Below are positions 19,160 through 30,469 of a DNA stretch of 64,000 nucleotides, piece by piece. The stretch lies in NCBI GenBank assembly GCA_051294375.1, contig CM119265.1, forward strand, positions 3,560,589 through 3,624,588, read 5' to 3'. Position numbers and translations under genes: made by a program. Source of the stretch: Paraspadella gotoi. Lineage: Eukaryota; Chaetognatha. Numbering within the stretch: the first letter of the stretch is position 1; each line of letters opens with the position of its first letter. The notes beneath the pieces are model-generated. The model was not told where the DNA came from, did no database searches, and was given only the letters and a program-made list of their open reading frames with translations.

Positions 19160-21370
19160 TCATCGAAGAGTTGTTTTGAGTTCTTTCAAAGCCGCCAGAG
19201 GGACGAACCACGAACTCTCTCTCAAGACTTGACCTTCAAAACTCCACACGTTCGACTGCAGCAATTCACACTTTGCTGCGGAGAAAGCGAACTCCATCCT
19301 CGCTTTGGAAATGGTCGCACTCGCCGCGACCTCGTCGTCGTGATAGAGAAAGGGGCTGCAGTCGACGAGCCGCTCGAGGACGACCGAGTCGGCGCGGAGG
19401 CGACACTCGATCGCGGATCGACCTTCGACGTCGTCGTCGACGCGAACTAAGAATCCGTCGTCGAAGCGGCGACCGCCAGATGGCCTCGGGATCGAGTCGA
19501 ACTCTCGCTGGATCCTCGTCAAGTCTCTCGTCAAAGACTCGAGGCAAAAGAAGTCGGCTTCTTGATGGAGGAGGTCGAACTGATCGAAGGATGAGGGAAG
19601 ATGAAGGCGCCCGTGACGAAGGAAGTTGAGAACGTGTCTGGCGGAGCATGGGAATTTCAAAATTAATTGATATAATATATTAACTTATATTTTTTTTAAT
19701 TTTAGATTGTTAGGTCAATTTATAATAAATACTAAGCTTAATAAATAGCCTGATTTTTACAGTTTATATTACAGGGATGTTACAGTTAGTTCTGTTTTCT
19801 GAAAATAGAGAAAGCAATGAGAAAATCTGTTGAATAAAAACTTCGGATAGTTTTCGCTCTGAGTTTCTTATCAAACATACATCGTTCTTTTTCGGAAGTT
19901 ATTTATTAATAAAGCAAAAGACTAACCAAACAGAAATAACTAATAATTTGTTTTAGGATCACGGTTAGGCATGCTTGGCTATTGTTAATGGAAAGACGGC
20001 TGTGTGAAATCGAATGGGTTAGATTTTTTTTTAAATTTTAATATTACGATATTAAAAACGTCCCCTACCTAAACATCTCTCCATCCCTGTCTAATGNNNN
20101 NNNNNNNNNNNNNNNNNNNNNNNNNNNNNNNNNNNNNNNNNNNNNNNNNNNNNNNNNNNNNNNNNNNNNNNNNNNNNNNNNNNNNNNNNNNNNNNNNNNN
20201 NNNNNNNNNNNNNNNNNNNNNNNNNNNNNNNNNNNNNNNNNNNNNNNNNNNNNNNNNNNNNNNNNNNNNNNNNNNNNNNNNNNNNNNNNNNNNNNGCCGA
20301 GCGACATTAAACGCACAACAGGACATCGTTACTGCCGAATCCTGAGGATTGTTGAATTGCTTCCCCACTATGGGGGCCACGTCAAAATTAGGCCATCTCT
20401 CAGCAGGTGCGCGCCTGTTCTTATAAAGACCGCCCCGCGTCTTCATCTGCTTGGGCAGAGCGTCGGGAAATGGTCTGCAGAAGACTTCCATAGACATATG
20501 CCTCGCATCGACCGTCTATTGGGTCCCCAGCCATGCAAACTACTATAGACAGGCGTGCGTCATGCAGACTCAACGGATCGTGTTTTAACGTATTAGGGGA
20601 TGATACATTAGACGGCAGCCCCCGGGCGAAATCTCATCGTGAGACCGTATCGCTGTATAATGGTTCTCCTGCCAATTCGCTCATTCTCCAGGTTCCCCTG
20701 ATCATCAACGCAATAGCCCTACGGCGAACCATCCACTGGAATGCAAGCATCGTATTGGATGAGAAGGAGACATTCCGAACGGCATCAAGGATGGAGACGG
20801 CGATGAATCTGCCGCCCTGATGAACCTGATTAAGCCTTTTTAGCGAACTGAAGCCGAATCCTCCCTGCCTCATATCTCCTTTCCTCTTCCCATACGCCTT
20901 GTCTATACATGACCGCGCCCCGTCTCATCCGTTGGCCGTACGGATATGTCTCCTCCTCCAAACATCTCTATTCCATCCCTGTCTTCTAATGTTGGCCCAC
21001 CTAAACATCTCTCCATCCCTGTTTAATGTCCCCACTTAAACATCTCTCCATCCCTGTCTAATGTCTCCACCTAAACATCTCTCCATCCCTGTCTAATGTC
21101 CCCACCTAAACATCTCTCCATCCCTGTCTAATGTTCCCACCTAAACATCTCTCCATCCCTGTCTATAAAGACCGCCCCCGTCTCATCCTTGGCCGTCGGA
21201 ATGTCTCCTCCAAACATCCGCCCCAACATCGAATCCGGGAATCGCATCAGCGTCGAAAGAGACGTCGCGAAGATGGCGCCACCCACGTTCAGACGAATCG
21301 GGCGCCCGGCGTCGATGGCGCCATTAAAGGTGGCTCTTCTAGTTTCGTCGTTTGAGGAAACGTCGTTCAT
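19160..21370 (-). CDS. KCTD-like BTB (T1-type) protein, gene 1, two exons
   Basis: Exon 1 (21370 down to 21141) starts at an ATG and encodes the first two thirds of a T1-type BTB fold: LNVGG, FATSLSTLMRFPDSMLG, FGGD and FIDRDGEMF. It ends in split-codon phase 2 at AG|GTGGGAAC. Exon 2 (19637 down to 19160) follows a CAG acceptor and continues RHVLNFLRHG, LP, LLHQEADFF, then a C-terminal domain with WSFEG and SSWFVP. The joined protein is 235 aa. Known family: the KCTD6/11/21 group has the same length, the pattern LNVGG...FPDSMLG...FIDRDG...VLNFLR...EADF, and acts as oligomeric Cullin-3 adaptors. A ubiquitin-ligase adaptor role here is inference. The intron (19638-21140) contains an N gap, noisy filler and tandem copies of the exon 1 end. 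Confidence 0.85.
20296..20980. other. Anomalous filler sequence after a gap
   Basis: This block after the 20097-20295 gap has balanced composition, no low-complexity sequence, and several poor matches to exon 1 of the neighbouring KCTD gene. Examples are TCTATACATGACCGCGCCCC near 20900 and ATAAAGACCGCCCCGCGTC near 20420. It looks like a low-quality read used to fill a gap. The open frames in it match no family I know. Confidence 0.5.
20981..21170 (-). repeat. Tandem 37-bp repeats of an exon end plus its splice donor
   Basis: On the minus strand the unit contains GACAGGGATGGAGAGATG, TTTAG and GTGGG. That is the last codons of KCTD exon 1 followed by its GT donor. About five units follow the true exon end, and one more copy stands just before the gap at 20055-20096. 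Each unit therefore carries a potential splice donor. Confidence 0.8.
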
Positions 21371-21601
21371 TTCGACTTTTTTATTTTTAATTGATCATTT
21401 TTTTTTGTGCACAGATTTTAAAATCAGATTGATCGCAACCGCAGTAAGTAATGTTTATCATTACTGGTAGCTTTATTTTAGCATGTAATTTTGGTAAAAT
21501 ATAGTTTTATTTTAATACTTGGTTGATAGATTTACGATAGATTTTTCGTAATTACATTTATCGAAATTAAATCACGAAAAATTTCTTATCGCGAGAGAGA
21601 T

Positions 21602-21657
<56 letters not shown>

Positions 21658-21887
21658 AATTTTGAGAAAAAGTAGGTCAAACTTTAACGCGGTTATCACA
21701 CAGTTTAAAATCAGAACAAATATAAAAGGAGCTGATTGTTAATTTCCAGTCAAGTTCTAACAGCTTTAATGCTAAATCGTGAAAAACAAGTTTGTGCAGT
21801 TAACTCGGATCTGGGCGCGATAATTTAGCAGATCAGCTCGTCAGTTATAAATCGTGTCCCGGTAAATTATTCTTTTGCTATTTTCAT

Positions 21888-21926
<39 letters not shown>

Positions 21927-22372
21927 CTCTTTTTTCTTTTTCTTTTTATTTCTTTTTTTTACTTAATTTTTTTTGTAACTATCTATATTTTATGATTATT
22001 TTGATTAGTTTTGATTGTGTAAATCCTTTCTTTCGTTGTATTTTGATTTAAAGAGAGATTGAATTTAGAATTTGAACAACGATTGTGTGGTGGAAGTTGT
22101 AGTAATCATGGTGGTTGTGGTCATTATGGTGGTTGTAGTTGTAGTGGTTGTTGTCGATATAATGGTTACTGTTTAAATGCTTGTTGTCGTCGTTTGAGAG
22201 ATGGATGATTTTTTTGATTTTTTTATTATTCAATGTTCAATATTCAATGCCCAACTGAATAGGGTCTGCTTTAACAACAATTTTAAATTTCAAATTCTTT
22301 ATTCCGCAAATATATATATGAATTAAACACTGATCATTATTATTTTTCATACATACATATTTTTCTGTTTTC
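21371..22372. other. Intergenic region between the two KCTD-like genes
   Basis: The region contains a pure (GA)n tract (21594-21654), a (TTTC)n tract (21888-21932), T-rich sequence and a loose GTGGTTGTAGT-type stretch (22085-22160). No coding sequence is supported. The promoter of gene 1 should lie just right of 21370, but no motif is recognisable. Confidence 0.6.
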
Positions 22373-23364
22373 TCAAGCCAAAACTCTACTGAATTTCTCA
22401 AAGGCCTCGTCGGGGACGAACCAACAACTTTCCCGGCAGTTTCTGGTCGGCCGCGTCGACCAGACGCAACACTGCAGCAGGATGCAGCCGGCGTCGGCGA
22501 ACGCCTTCTCCACAAGAGCGAACCCGACCTGCATTACGACCCAATCAGAACCAACGTCATTGTTGCTGACGCATCTGGAGAAATTCTGCACAAATCTCGG
22601 TGACCCGCGGATAATGCATTCGGACCCAAGGCTGAAAAAGAGGAAAAAGACAGAGAATGAGCGTGTGGCCTAAATTTAGCATTTATAAACCTGATCTATA
22701 TATAGATAGATATATCAATCTATCTATTTATACCTCCTGGATTGCCAAATAAGTTTATTTCTTAAGAATTCTAGGCCATAACACTAACAGTGTACGTATG
22801 CCTCATCATTTACTTAAACCATTTTACTCTAATCATCTTTATGTAAAAAAACTTCCACTTCATTTTAGTCTATTGTGGCAGCACGACTTAAAGCTGCCTC
22901 AATGGCTGAGCGGCCTAAATCAACACGTTTCATCCGTCTGTCCCGGGTTCAATCCCTGGGTATCCCAGGTCTGGCTTAAATGTGACGGAGTCGGTCTAAA
23001 CATGCCACTGAAATGCGGCATTCACCGAGGTTACGCAGCCCCTATGCCAATTGGAAAGATATCCCGCGCCCCGGGTATCACAGGCAATCCTCCCGTTGCC
23101 ATACTATATTCAAACCTGTATATCATTTCAGGACTATACTCGTCATCAGCGATTCGGACAAAATGGCCGCCATCGAATCGTCTTCCAACAAAAGAGTTCT
23201 TCTCCGCCCCAAATGCCAGCGCCTGTTTTCGCGTCTCCGCCACCGCCGCCGCCTCCTTCAAGGCGTCGAGGCAGAAGAAGTCGGCTTCGCGTTGGAGGCG
23301 AAGGAAGTCGTCGAAGGAGTCAGGGAGGAGGAGGTCCCCGTCGCGGAGGAAGTTGAGGACGTGT
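22373..23364 (-). CDS. KCTD-like BTB protein, gene 2, exons 2 and 3 (first exon uncertain)
   Basis: Exon 2 (23364 down to 23140) follows CAG and encodes RHVLNFLRDG, LLLPDSFDDF, LQREADFFCL and then VRIADD. It ends in phase 2 at GA|GTATAG. Exon 3 (22631 down to 22373) follows a pyrimidine-rich acceptor (TTTTTCAG) and continues DLGSECIIRG, then the C-terminal domain ending SCWFVPDEAFEKFSRVLA. The junction is in frame and aligns with gene 1 (RVDDDVEGRSAIECRL against RIADDDLGSECIIRG). The intron contains a tRNA-derived SINE. Protein divergence from gene 1 is clear, so this is a true paralogue. Its first exon would be expected upstream, where only a corrupted copy is found (24065-24300). Confidence 0.75.
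22891..23104 (+). mobile_element. tRNA-derived SINE, copy 1, in a KCTD intron
   Basis: A tRNA-like head carries an A-box-like TGGCTGAGCGG (22903) and a B-box-like GGGTTCAATCC (22946), as expected for a Ser/Leu-type tRNA ancestor with a long variable arm. A body follows, ending in ATCACAGGCAA and TTGCCATA (23085-23104). The same 3' body is seen at about 53165-53350 and, reversed, at 50612-50850. It lies in the intron of KCTD gene 2 and creates a spurious plus-strand ORF. Confidence 0.75.
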
Positions 23365-23544
23365 CTGGGGGGGGGAGGAAGATTAAAGATGGTGGAATTC
23401 ATCAAAGGAAACGGGGAGGGCCAGTTCATGAAGTTGATGGCGTTATGACATATTTTTTCAGCACCCTTTAACAGATATTTCATGGCATCACTTAATGGGA
23501 TCATCACACTTTCTAGGCAATTTCTATTTGATATTAAAAACACT

Positions 23545-24064
23545 CAGGAACTTTGTTCCTGATTGATGAATTCACCAAGCTATCCGGTCATGACTCGAGG
23601 ATAAAACTCTTGAAGTGAACCTGGAGAATATCTTGAAAAAATTACAGGAAGTCAAATATAATAAAATGTCAATTGTATTTTTCAAAAATTAATTTTATTA
23701 AATGTGTGACAAAAATTCAAATGATAAAAAGTAAAAACAGTTGTGATAAGAGAGAGAGGTAAGGAAGCAATCCAGAGATGAACTTGGCACAAACCACTTA
23801 CTTATGTTGTTAAGGACAAAGCTGTGCACAAAGCGACAGTCTGTTGCATACAAAATCTCCTGGTTTTTGTGTTTTCTTATCCATGTTCAAGATGTTGGAT
23901 CCTTTTGACTTTAACTTTTTACCCTTTCATTTCAGTGACGAATGTCTTCAATGAGGTAATTTTATAAAACCGTTGATCATAAAATTGTTGAGGTTTCCAG
24001 GCATGGCCCCGACGCTGCTTCAGAAGCCATACGCGTGCCTTGGCCACAATCTTTCCTTGAGAGA
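23545..24064. other. Intergenic or intron 1 sequence upstream of KCTD gene 2
   Basis: AT-rich sequence with no supported exon. If the exon-1-like block at 24065-24300 belongs to KCTD gene 2, this stretch would be its first intron. Confidence 0.4.
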
Positions 24065-24300
24065 ATCCATCCTGTCTAATGTTCCACCTAAAACATTCTC
24101 TCATCCCTTGTCTAATGTCCCCACCCTAAAACATTCTCTCCATCCCTGTCTATAAAGGACGCCCCCGTCTCATTCCTTGCCGTCGGAATGTCTCTCCAAA
24201 ACATTCCGCCCCAACATCGAATCCGGGAATCGCATCAGTGCGTCGACAGAGACGTCGCGAGATGGCGGCCACCCACGTTCAGACGAATCGGCGCCCGGCC
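24065..24300 (-). pseudogene. Indel-damaged copy of KCTD exon 1
   Basis: The reverse complement follows exon 1 of KCTD gene 1 almost base for base: CGATTCGTCTGAACGTGGGT, then GATGCGATTCCCGGATTCG, then ACAGGGATGGAGAGA. Single-base insertions and deletions, mostly in homopolymers, break the reading frame repeatedly. Two of the 37-bp donor-containing repeat units follow it. It may be the true exon 1 of KCTD gene 2 read badly, a recent pseudogene, or a misplaced noisy read of gene 1. Upstream sequence (24300-24350, with a GCGGCCGC-centred inverted repeat) differs from gene 1. Confidence 0.6.
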
Positions 24301-24309
24301 GTTGTTGGC

Positions 24310-25250
24310 ACCGACTGTAGCGGCGGCCGCTAGGAATTAGCGGCCGGATTTTCCATTAGTTGGGTTTTTTTTAATTTTTTTTTTTTTTTTAATATTGTGT
24401 CTTTTATCGAAAGGCCTGCTTGCTTACTTTCAACTTTAATTCCAATTAATGAACTTTTAAAAATCGTCTACAAAACAGCAGAAAAATTAGAGCAGAGTCA
24501 CGAAAAAAAAACCGGTTTGTTTGCAGAGATAATGACGATACAAATAAAAAAAAACCTCCTGGTTGCTAAGATTCAGTGCAAACTGAATGACAGTTGAATA
24601 ACGATTGTTCAGGACAGGCTGTTTAATAGGTGTTTATAGGATGTACTGCTGATGAGTGATTGTTAGTTTTAAATACTATATTCGTATCTATTACAAATTA
24701 ATTATAATACATTAATTTATACATTTTGTATTCTTACATTTCGACATAGTTGTGAAATTGTCCCAATTCGAAATCGTCGTCGTCTTCGTCGTCGTCGTTG
24801 TCGTCGTTTTATTAAAACGAATCTACCATCGCGTCGTCGTCGTCGTCGTCATTATCTTCGTCTTCTTCGTCGTCGTCATCGCTATTAATAACTTCCTTCT
24901 TGACGTCACCCACGATTCGCATTCACCGCAGCCGCAGCCGCAGCCGCCGCCGCCTGCGATGCCGCTGCCGTTGTCTTCATCATCACCCTCGAAGGCTAAT
25001 AATCAGGTGTAACTTGGTCGTCGTCGTCGTCGTCGTCGTCATCATCGTCATCGTGTTTATGTCTCGTCTCGATGATTTGAGAGATTCCGCGCGAGATTAA
25101 CTCTTGTTCTCACCCGAATCGTCGAGAGAGTTACGTCTCTGGAGGTGAGTTATGACCGCGAGACGGGGTGAGTAATCACCGCCATACTGTATATTATAGT
25201 GGATGGACTGCATTGTGCAAGGGAAGATCTAGAGAAATATATTAATTTTA
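24310..25250. repeat. (CGT)n-rich intergenic sequence
   Basis: Runs of CGTCGTCGT occur at 24775-24870 and 25015-25060, with a CCGCAGCCG-type tract at 24927-24955. No exon is supported. Confidence 0.7.
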
Positions 25251-25369
25251 AATGTTAAAGATCGATAACTCGTGAATGACGAATGAGAATGACATGAGGT
25301 CGTCAAAAAATGGTGGGGGAGCCGTTGGGGGGGAGCCGGAAAAGGGGCAGGAGGCGAAAAAATAGGTGG

Positions 25370-25800
25370 AGGAGATGGAAATGAAGGAGGAGGAGATGGA
25401 AGTAGAATAGGAGGAGATGGAAATGGAGTAGGAGGAGATGAAAATGGAGAAAGTAGAGATGGAAATGGAGTAGGAGGAGATAGAAATGGAGTAGGAGGAG
25501 ATGGAAATGAGATAGGGGGGACCAGATATGGAGTAGGAGGAGATGGAAATGGAGAAAGAAGAGATGGAGCTAAAGTAAGAGGAGATGGAAATGTAGTGGC
25601 AGGCAGATGGAATAAAAGTAGAGGAGATGAAAAATGGAGTAGGAGCTAGAAATGGAGTAGGAGGAGATGGAAATGGAGTAAGAAGAGATGGAAATGGAGT
25701 GGGAGGAGATGGAAATAGAGTAGTAGGAGATGGAAATAGAGTAAGAAGAGATGGAGGTTGAGTAAGAGGAGATAGAAATGGAGTAGGAGTAGATGGAAAA
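25370..25800. repeat. Purine-rich minisatellite, ~21-bp units
   Basis: Variants of GGAGATGGAAATGGAGTAGG repeat about twenty times with length variation. The opposite strand is open and would encode a monotonous Ile-Ser-Ser-Tyr-Ser polypeptide with no other coding sign. It is scored as a repeat rather than a gene. Confidence 0.8.
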
Positions 25801-26460
25801 AGAGGCATATGAACTGGAATGGAAAGCAGAGAAGCAGAGGAAATATATGCGTTTTATTTTGAATTCAATGTGGTTGGTTCAGTACAAACAATAACATCAA
25901 ACAAGACGAGATCTAATGTTAAAACAGGAATATTAATTAAAGAGTAGAGAAAGGTATTATTACTTTATGGAGTGTTTTTCGACAAATAGATCTTTGTAAT
26001 CAAGTTTTATCTACATTTGTTGAGTAAATATTTCCTGGCAACCAAATAAACTATAGTTAAATCACGAATACTCCCCCATCTATCAAACACAATTATCTTT
26101 CGTACGCCATCGTATTTAGCTATATTGAGATAGTTTAAGCTAAAAATGTCTTAACATCACAAACATAGAGCAAAATAGAAAAACGGTTCCATTAGGAAAA
26201 CAATTAGAGAAAAACAATTTTTTGAGTATTGTAGGGGGGGGGGAACTGGAAAAGTGGAAATCAGGGATATAATGGAAGAACGAGTTGGAAGAAAAAATCG
26301 GTAAAAAGGAGACGGACTTGTCGAGAGACGGACATACGTAGAGACTAGAGTATAGATATGGACTTAAAACAAAAACAAAATGGCAAAGATGAAAATTATG
26401 GACGACGAGATTAATATCAATTTTATGCTTATTGAAAGTTTTGAAACATCAGTTGACAAC
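25801..26460. other. Intergenic AT-rich sequence
   Basis: Read on both strands. No exon, RNA gene or repeat array recognised apart from a short G run near 26235. Confidence 0.5.
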
Positions 26461-26462
26461 AT

Positions 26463-26541
26463 CTAAAAACGTTTAAACGACTTTGATGCAGGTGCCAAGG
26501 ACGAAGATAGAGATAGAGACGCCTTTGATGCAGGTATTAAA

Positions 26542-26583
<42 letters not shown>

Positions 26584-27090
26584 TCTTCCTCCTCGAAATC
26601 GCTGCCGTTAAGACGCCCTCCACTCCTCGTTAATCTCGTTTCCTCCACCAACGAATTTCTTTCTTTCGATGCTCTTTTGTCTTTTTTTCTGCTTTTCATC
26701 TGCTTCTCTTTTTTCCCGCTTGAGGTCTTTTCCAATCTTCCGTTTTTATTTCCCCGTTTTAAAGATTTATTTTCGATGTTCCTTTGTTTAGATCCAGTAT
26801 TTGGTTTGTTTTTTTAAGCCTCGTAATAACTTTTGTGTTTTGTTTTCGTAAGAGTACATACATGTAACCGCTCTAAATCATTTTTTATTTTATTTTTTTT
26901 TTTTGGTGACATCTTTGAATACTAATATTGTTTTCTTAGATTTATCTTTGAAGTTCTTTTGTTTTTTTTTCTTCCGTCTTAATCCCTTTCTCCGCGCATG
27001 AGGCCCTTCCGTGTCGCCCTTTTTTTTTATAGTCTCGAATTTCCGCTCCATTCCCTTTTGTTGACAGAAAAGGAATCCAATCTTCTTTTC

Positions 27091-27130
<40 letters not shown>

Positions 27131-27250
27131 CGACTCCGATATTTCAGCGAGATGGCAGCACCTGTGGCATTGGTGTCGTCGTCGGCGCTGTTGTCGTCGT
27201 CAGCGTCTTTTTCGGGAAACACTGATTTGATTCTAAGCCAAAAATATAAC
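26463..27250 (-). CDS. Possible Lys/Ser-rich protein-coding region (weak)
   Basis: A minus-strand frame at 26735-26463 begins with ATG. It encodes a Lys-rich start (GKKEKQMKSRKKDKR), an acidic EEED patch, a poly-Ser run translated from (GAC)n on the plus strand, and a Ser-rich end with a repeated PASKA/PASKS motif. A second minus-strand frame upstream (27258-26890) includes ETIKKKGDTEGPHARRKG but also a (GA)n-derived Ser-Leu run. Splice phases were not resolved. The mixed composition away from the repeats is the only argument for coding; simple-sequence ORFs are the alternative. Confidence 0.2.
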
Positions 27251-27439
27251 CACAACAAATAAAGAAAAAAGAGGAAAAAATTACGGCGGTAAGAATCCTA
27301 AATGTTTTTTTGTTAGTGGCGATGTATCTATCTGTATGTATGTATCTCGATGTAAATTGTTATAAAGGCTGGACCTGAGCGGGAAAATTGCCCGAGCAAA
27401 CTGCAAAATCGGTCTGGTGAAACTTGAAAGTTGAAAGGA

Positions 27440-27641
27440 TTGGCTCGCCGACGAATTCACAGAATCTCAGTGAACCGCAAAGAAAACTAGTGAAGGGCGG
27501 AGTGAAACTCAAGTTTAAGACTTGACACTTTCGAGTCTGAATTTCGATCCGGTGAGAGCGACGACGACGACGANNNNNNNNNNGACGACGACGACGACTT
27601 TCCCTGGCGGTAGCGCCGACTCATTTGCACAACAATTGGAA

Positions 27642-27681
<40 letters not shown>

Positions 27682-27957
27682 TGGAGATTCGGTTCAAAGA
27701 TTTTTATCGAATCTTGAAGAGACGAAGACGAGTAGAAAAACGACGCTGACAGCGAAATTTGATGACAACGACGATGACAAAGAAGACAACGAAGACTAGA
27801 ATTTTGTCTTCATTATTGTAATTTCTCAGAAATGATAATTATGAATAAGAGATTGGAGTAAAATAGAGACGAAGGAAAAGGAAGGAGAAGAAGAGAAATA
27901 GGGTTGATGAGAAAAAAAATCGAAATTACGAAAATTGAGAGAAGAGACGAGAGAGAG

Positions 27958-27996
<39 letters not shown>

Positions 27997-28580
27997 GAGA
28001 GAGATGAGGAGAGAGAGACAGAGAGATGAGAGAAGGTGAAAGGAAGAAAGAATAAAAGAAGGAAGAAAAAAAGGAGAGAGAAGTTGAGGTGAGACGCCGA
28101 ATTTTAACTACTTTATCCTTCTTTTCCTCTCCCACATCCTTTCCCTCTCCCTCTCCCTCTTCCTCCTTCCTCTCCCTCCACCTCTTCCTCCCTCCTCTCC
28201 CTCTTCATTTCTCTCCTCTTCCTCCCTCTTAATCCTCTAATCGAGATTCGATCAAAGGCGATTTTTCCCTTTTGTTCTCTCATCAAATCAGCGACCGGGT
28301 TTATTCGTCGTCGTCCTCGTCGTCGTCATCGTAGTCGTCGTCATCGTCGTCGTCTCTCTGAGCTTTCTTGTCATCGTCTTCATCGTCGTCGTCTTCATCG
28401 TCGTCGTCATCGACATTTTGACCTCAAGATTTTCAGGCTTCCATTCACAAATCGGCGCCGAATGAAAGACGGGGACACGCCCATCGGTGGCGTCTGTGGC
28501 GACGCCCATCGGCGGCGTCAATGACGACGTTGGTTGCGCCCTCTCTTCCTAGAAAAAGACGTCGCAATTCCGGCGCAATC
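27440..28580. repeat. (GAC)n, (GA)n and (GTC)n tracts around a 10-N gap
   Basis: (GAC)n tracts flank the gap (27557-27603) and recur at 27642-27681. A GA-rich tract spans 27945-28080, a CTCCCT-rich tract 28130-28230, and (GTC/ATC)n 28300-28415. Acidic frames are open in the triplet tracts: plus strand to a TAG at about 27797 and minus strand to a TAA at about 28304. They could be tails of unresolved genes, but nothing outside the repeats supports that. Confidence 0.6.
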
Positions 28581-29080
28581 GTATTTTTTTTTAAACATTT
28601 ATAATTTTGAGTTTAAGATTATTTGATCTTAACATTTTTCTAATTGCTATATCTTCATCCTCTGTTTCTCTCTTACTTTTTCGTTTATCTCACGAGGCTC
28701 TCCAAGGTTTCCTCTCATCTGTTTACTCATCTCTCTCCCATCTGTTCCCCCATCTGTTCCCTCCCCATCTTTTCCTCCTTTCCATCCGTTTTCAAACCTT
28801 CACGCTTCCACGATTTCCCACCGCCCCTTTTTTTTCCCTTTTTTTCCTCCGTCCTCTCCCAGTTTGCGACTCAATCTCTCTCTCCACTCAAACCACAAAC
28901 CACCACATCTACCCACAAAATCCATCCCCCCCTCTTCCACAAAACCCAGACTCTAAATCTTCCCACCTCGAACACCCCTCCTTCGCTCGGTCCCCGGCCT
29001 CTCGCGGACGCCACGCCTACTTTGAAAAAAAAAGATTCAAGAAGAAGAAGAAGAGAAAACCGCCGCCAAAGATTTGAATT

Positions 29081-29142
<62 letters not shown>

Positions 29143-29880
29143 CCCCCGGGGAACAATGTGGTCGAGGATTCCAGGAGATGGTGACTGCGTGATGACGGGA
29201 CGACGATGATGACGACGACAACAAAGACAAATAGATGTACAAAGAGAAGCTAAGAAAAGTAAAATGGGAGAAAGAAGGAGGAGGAGGAGGAGGAGGAAGA
29301 GGAGGAGAAATAAGAAGAAGAAGGAATAAAGACAAAAGAAATTGGCGGGAAATCTTCTTAAGAAAATCTGGGAGGAGAAAGAGAAAGAAAGAAAGTTAGA
29401 AATAAAAAGAAGATTAAAGAAAAAATAGGAAATAGAATAAGTAAAAAATAAAATTGACGTGGAGTTGTGGTTTAAATATTTTTAAATAATTGCGTATATG
29501 TTAAAGTACATTTGTTATTGTTATTTTTTTTACAATCTCAAGCAAAGATAACATTTAATTTAAAAACTTATATCTTTCATTTTCCTCTTTTCAATCCACT
29601 ACTTTCTTGTTCTTTCTTGTTCTTTCTTGTTCTTTCTTGTTCTTTCTTCTTCTTTATTGTTCTTTCTTGTTCTTTCTTGTTCTTTTTTGTTCTTTCTTGT
29701 TCTTTCCTTTCTTTTCCCCTCTACCAACTACTTCTCTTTTCTTTTCTTTCTTTTCTCCTCTCTTCTTCCCCCCTTCCCCCGCCGCTCGTATTCCTAAGAA
29801 GCTTCGACGATTTTTATTATTCAAATTATTTCCACGCAAATTGTCAAGGATTCAAGATTCGCCCAAGTGTTTCTGGGGGA
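28581..29880. repeat. Pyrimidine-rich and GA-rich intergenic sequence
   Basis: A C/T-rich stretch (28640-29000), a (GA)n tract (29083-29139), a GAG-rich tract (29270-29330), and a tandem TTCTTTCTTG repeat (29600-29705). No exon is supported before the acidic frames that follow. Confidence 0.7.
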
Positions 29881-29889
29881 CATCAGCGA

Positions 29890-30420
29890 GGACAACGACG
29901 ACGATGAGGACGACGACGATGGCGACGACGACGAAGACGACGACGACCATCACTTCCAGGCAGATGACGCTGTTGTTGAAGGCGACATTGACGTCCTCGA
30001 TGAAGGATAATTTGTCACTGATGGAAAACAGACGATTTCTAAGAAATCGTTAAACTATTCGCCAGGATTTTTTGCGATGAATGACGACGACGACGACGAT
30101 GAAGACGATGAAGAAGATGACGATGAAGACGACAATAATGACGAAGACGATGACGACGAAGACGATGATAACGAGTTTGACGACGACGTAAACGACAAAG
30201 ACGACAAAGACGACGAAAACGACGATAATGATAATGACGAAGACGACGATAATGACGGAGACGATGACGACGATGAAAACGACAACGATGAAGATAATAA
30301 CGACGACAAGGATGACGCCGACGACGATGACGAAGACGACGACAACGATGACAACGACAACGACGATAAGTTTCGGTTCCTCCAGCGAATTCGTCCCTCG
30401 ATTCTCCATTATTTTTCGCC
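29890..30420 (+). repeat. Degenerate (GAC)n tract with two long Asp-rich open frames
   Basis: Two successive GAC/GAT-rich segments occur. In one frame, 29893-30010 reads an acidic stretch and then a mixed tail (HHFQADDAVVEGDIDVLDEG, then stop). At 30077-30427 another frame starts MNDDDD, is dominated by Asp with Glu and Asn for about 100 codons, then ends KFRFLQRIRPSILHYFSPP. Known: proteins with long Asp/Glu tails exist, and Asp-rich proteins bind calcium minerals. The simpler reading is a decayed triplet repeat, since similar tracts occur across 24-31 kb. Confidence 0.5.
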
Positions 30421-30469
30421 GCCATAATTTTTTTGGCGAGAATCAAAAGGATTTACATAATAATTGCTT

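Noticed and set aside
19229-19629. Arg-rich plus-strand frames
   Set aside because: They are antisense shadows of KCTD gene 1 exon 2, caused by GC-ending codons.
20357-20873. Frames of 60-95 codons on both strands
   Set aside because: They lie in the suspected noisy filler and match no family I know.
22798-23471. Plus-strand frames of 216 and 152 codons
   Set aside because: They run through a SINE and then antisense to KCTD exon 2, where the minus strand encodes a recognisable BTB segment.
25248-25808. 186-codon minus-strand frame
   Set aside because: Composition is a monotonous Ile/Ser/Tyr/Pro repeat dictated by the 21-bp minisatellite.
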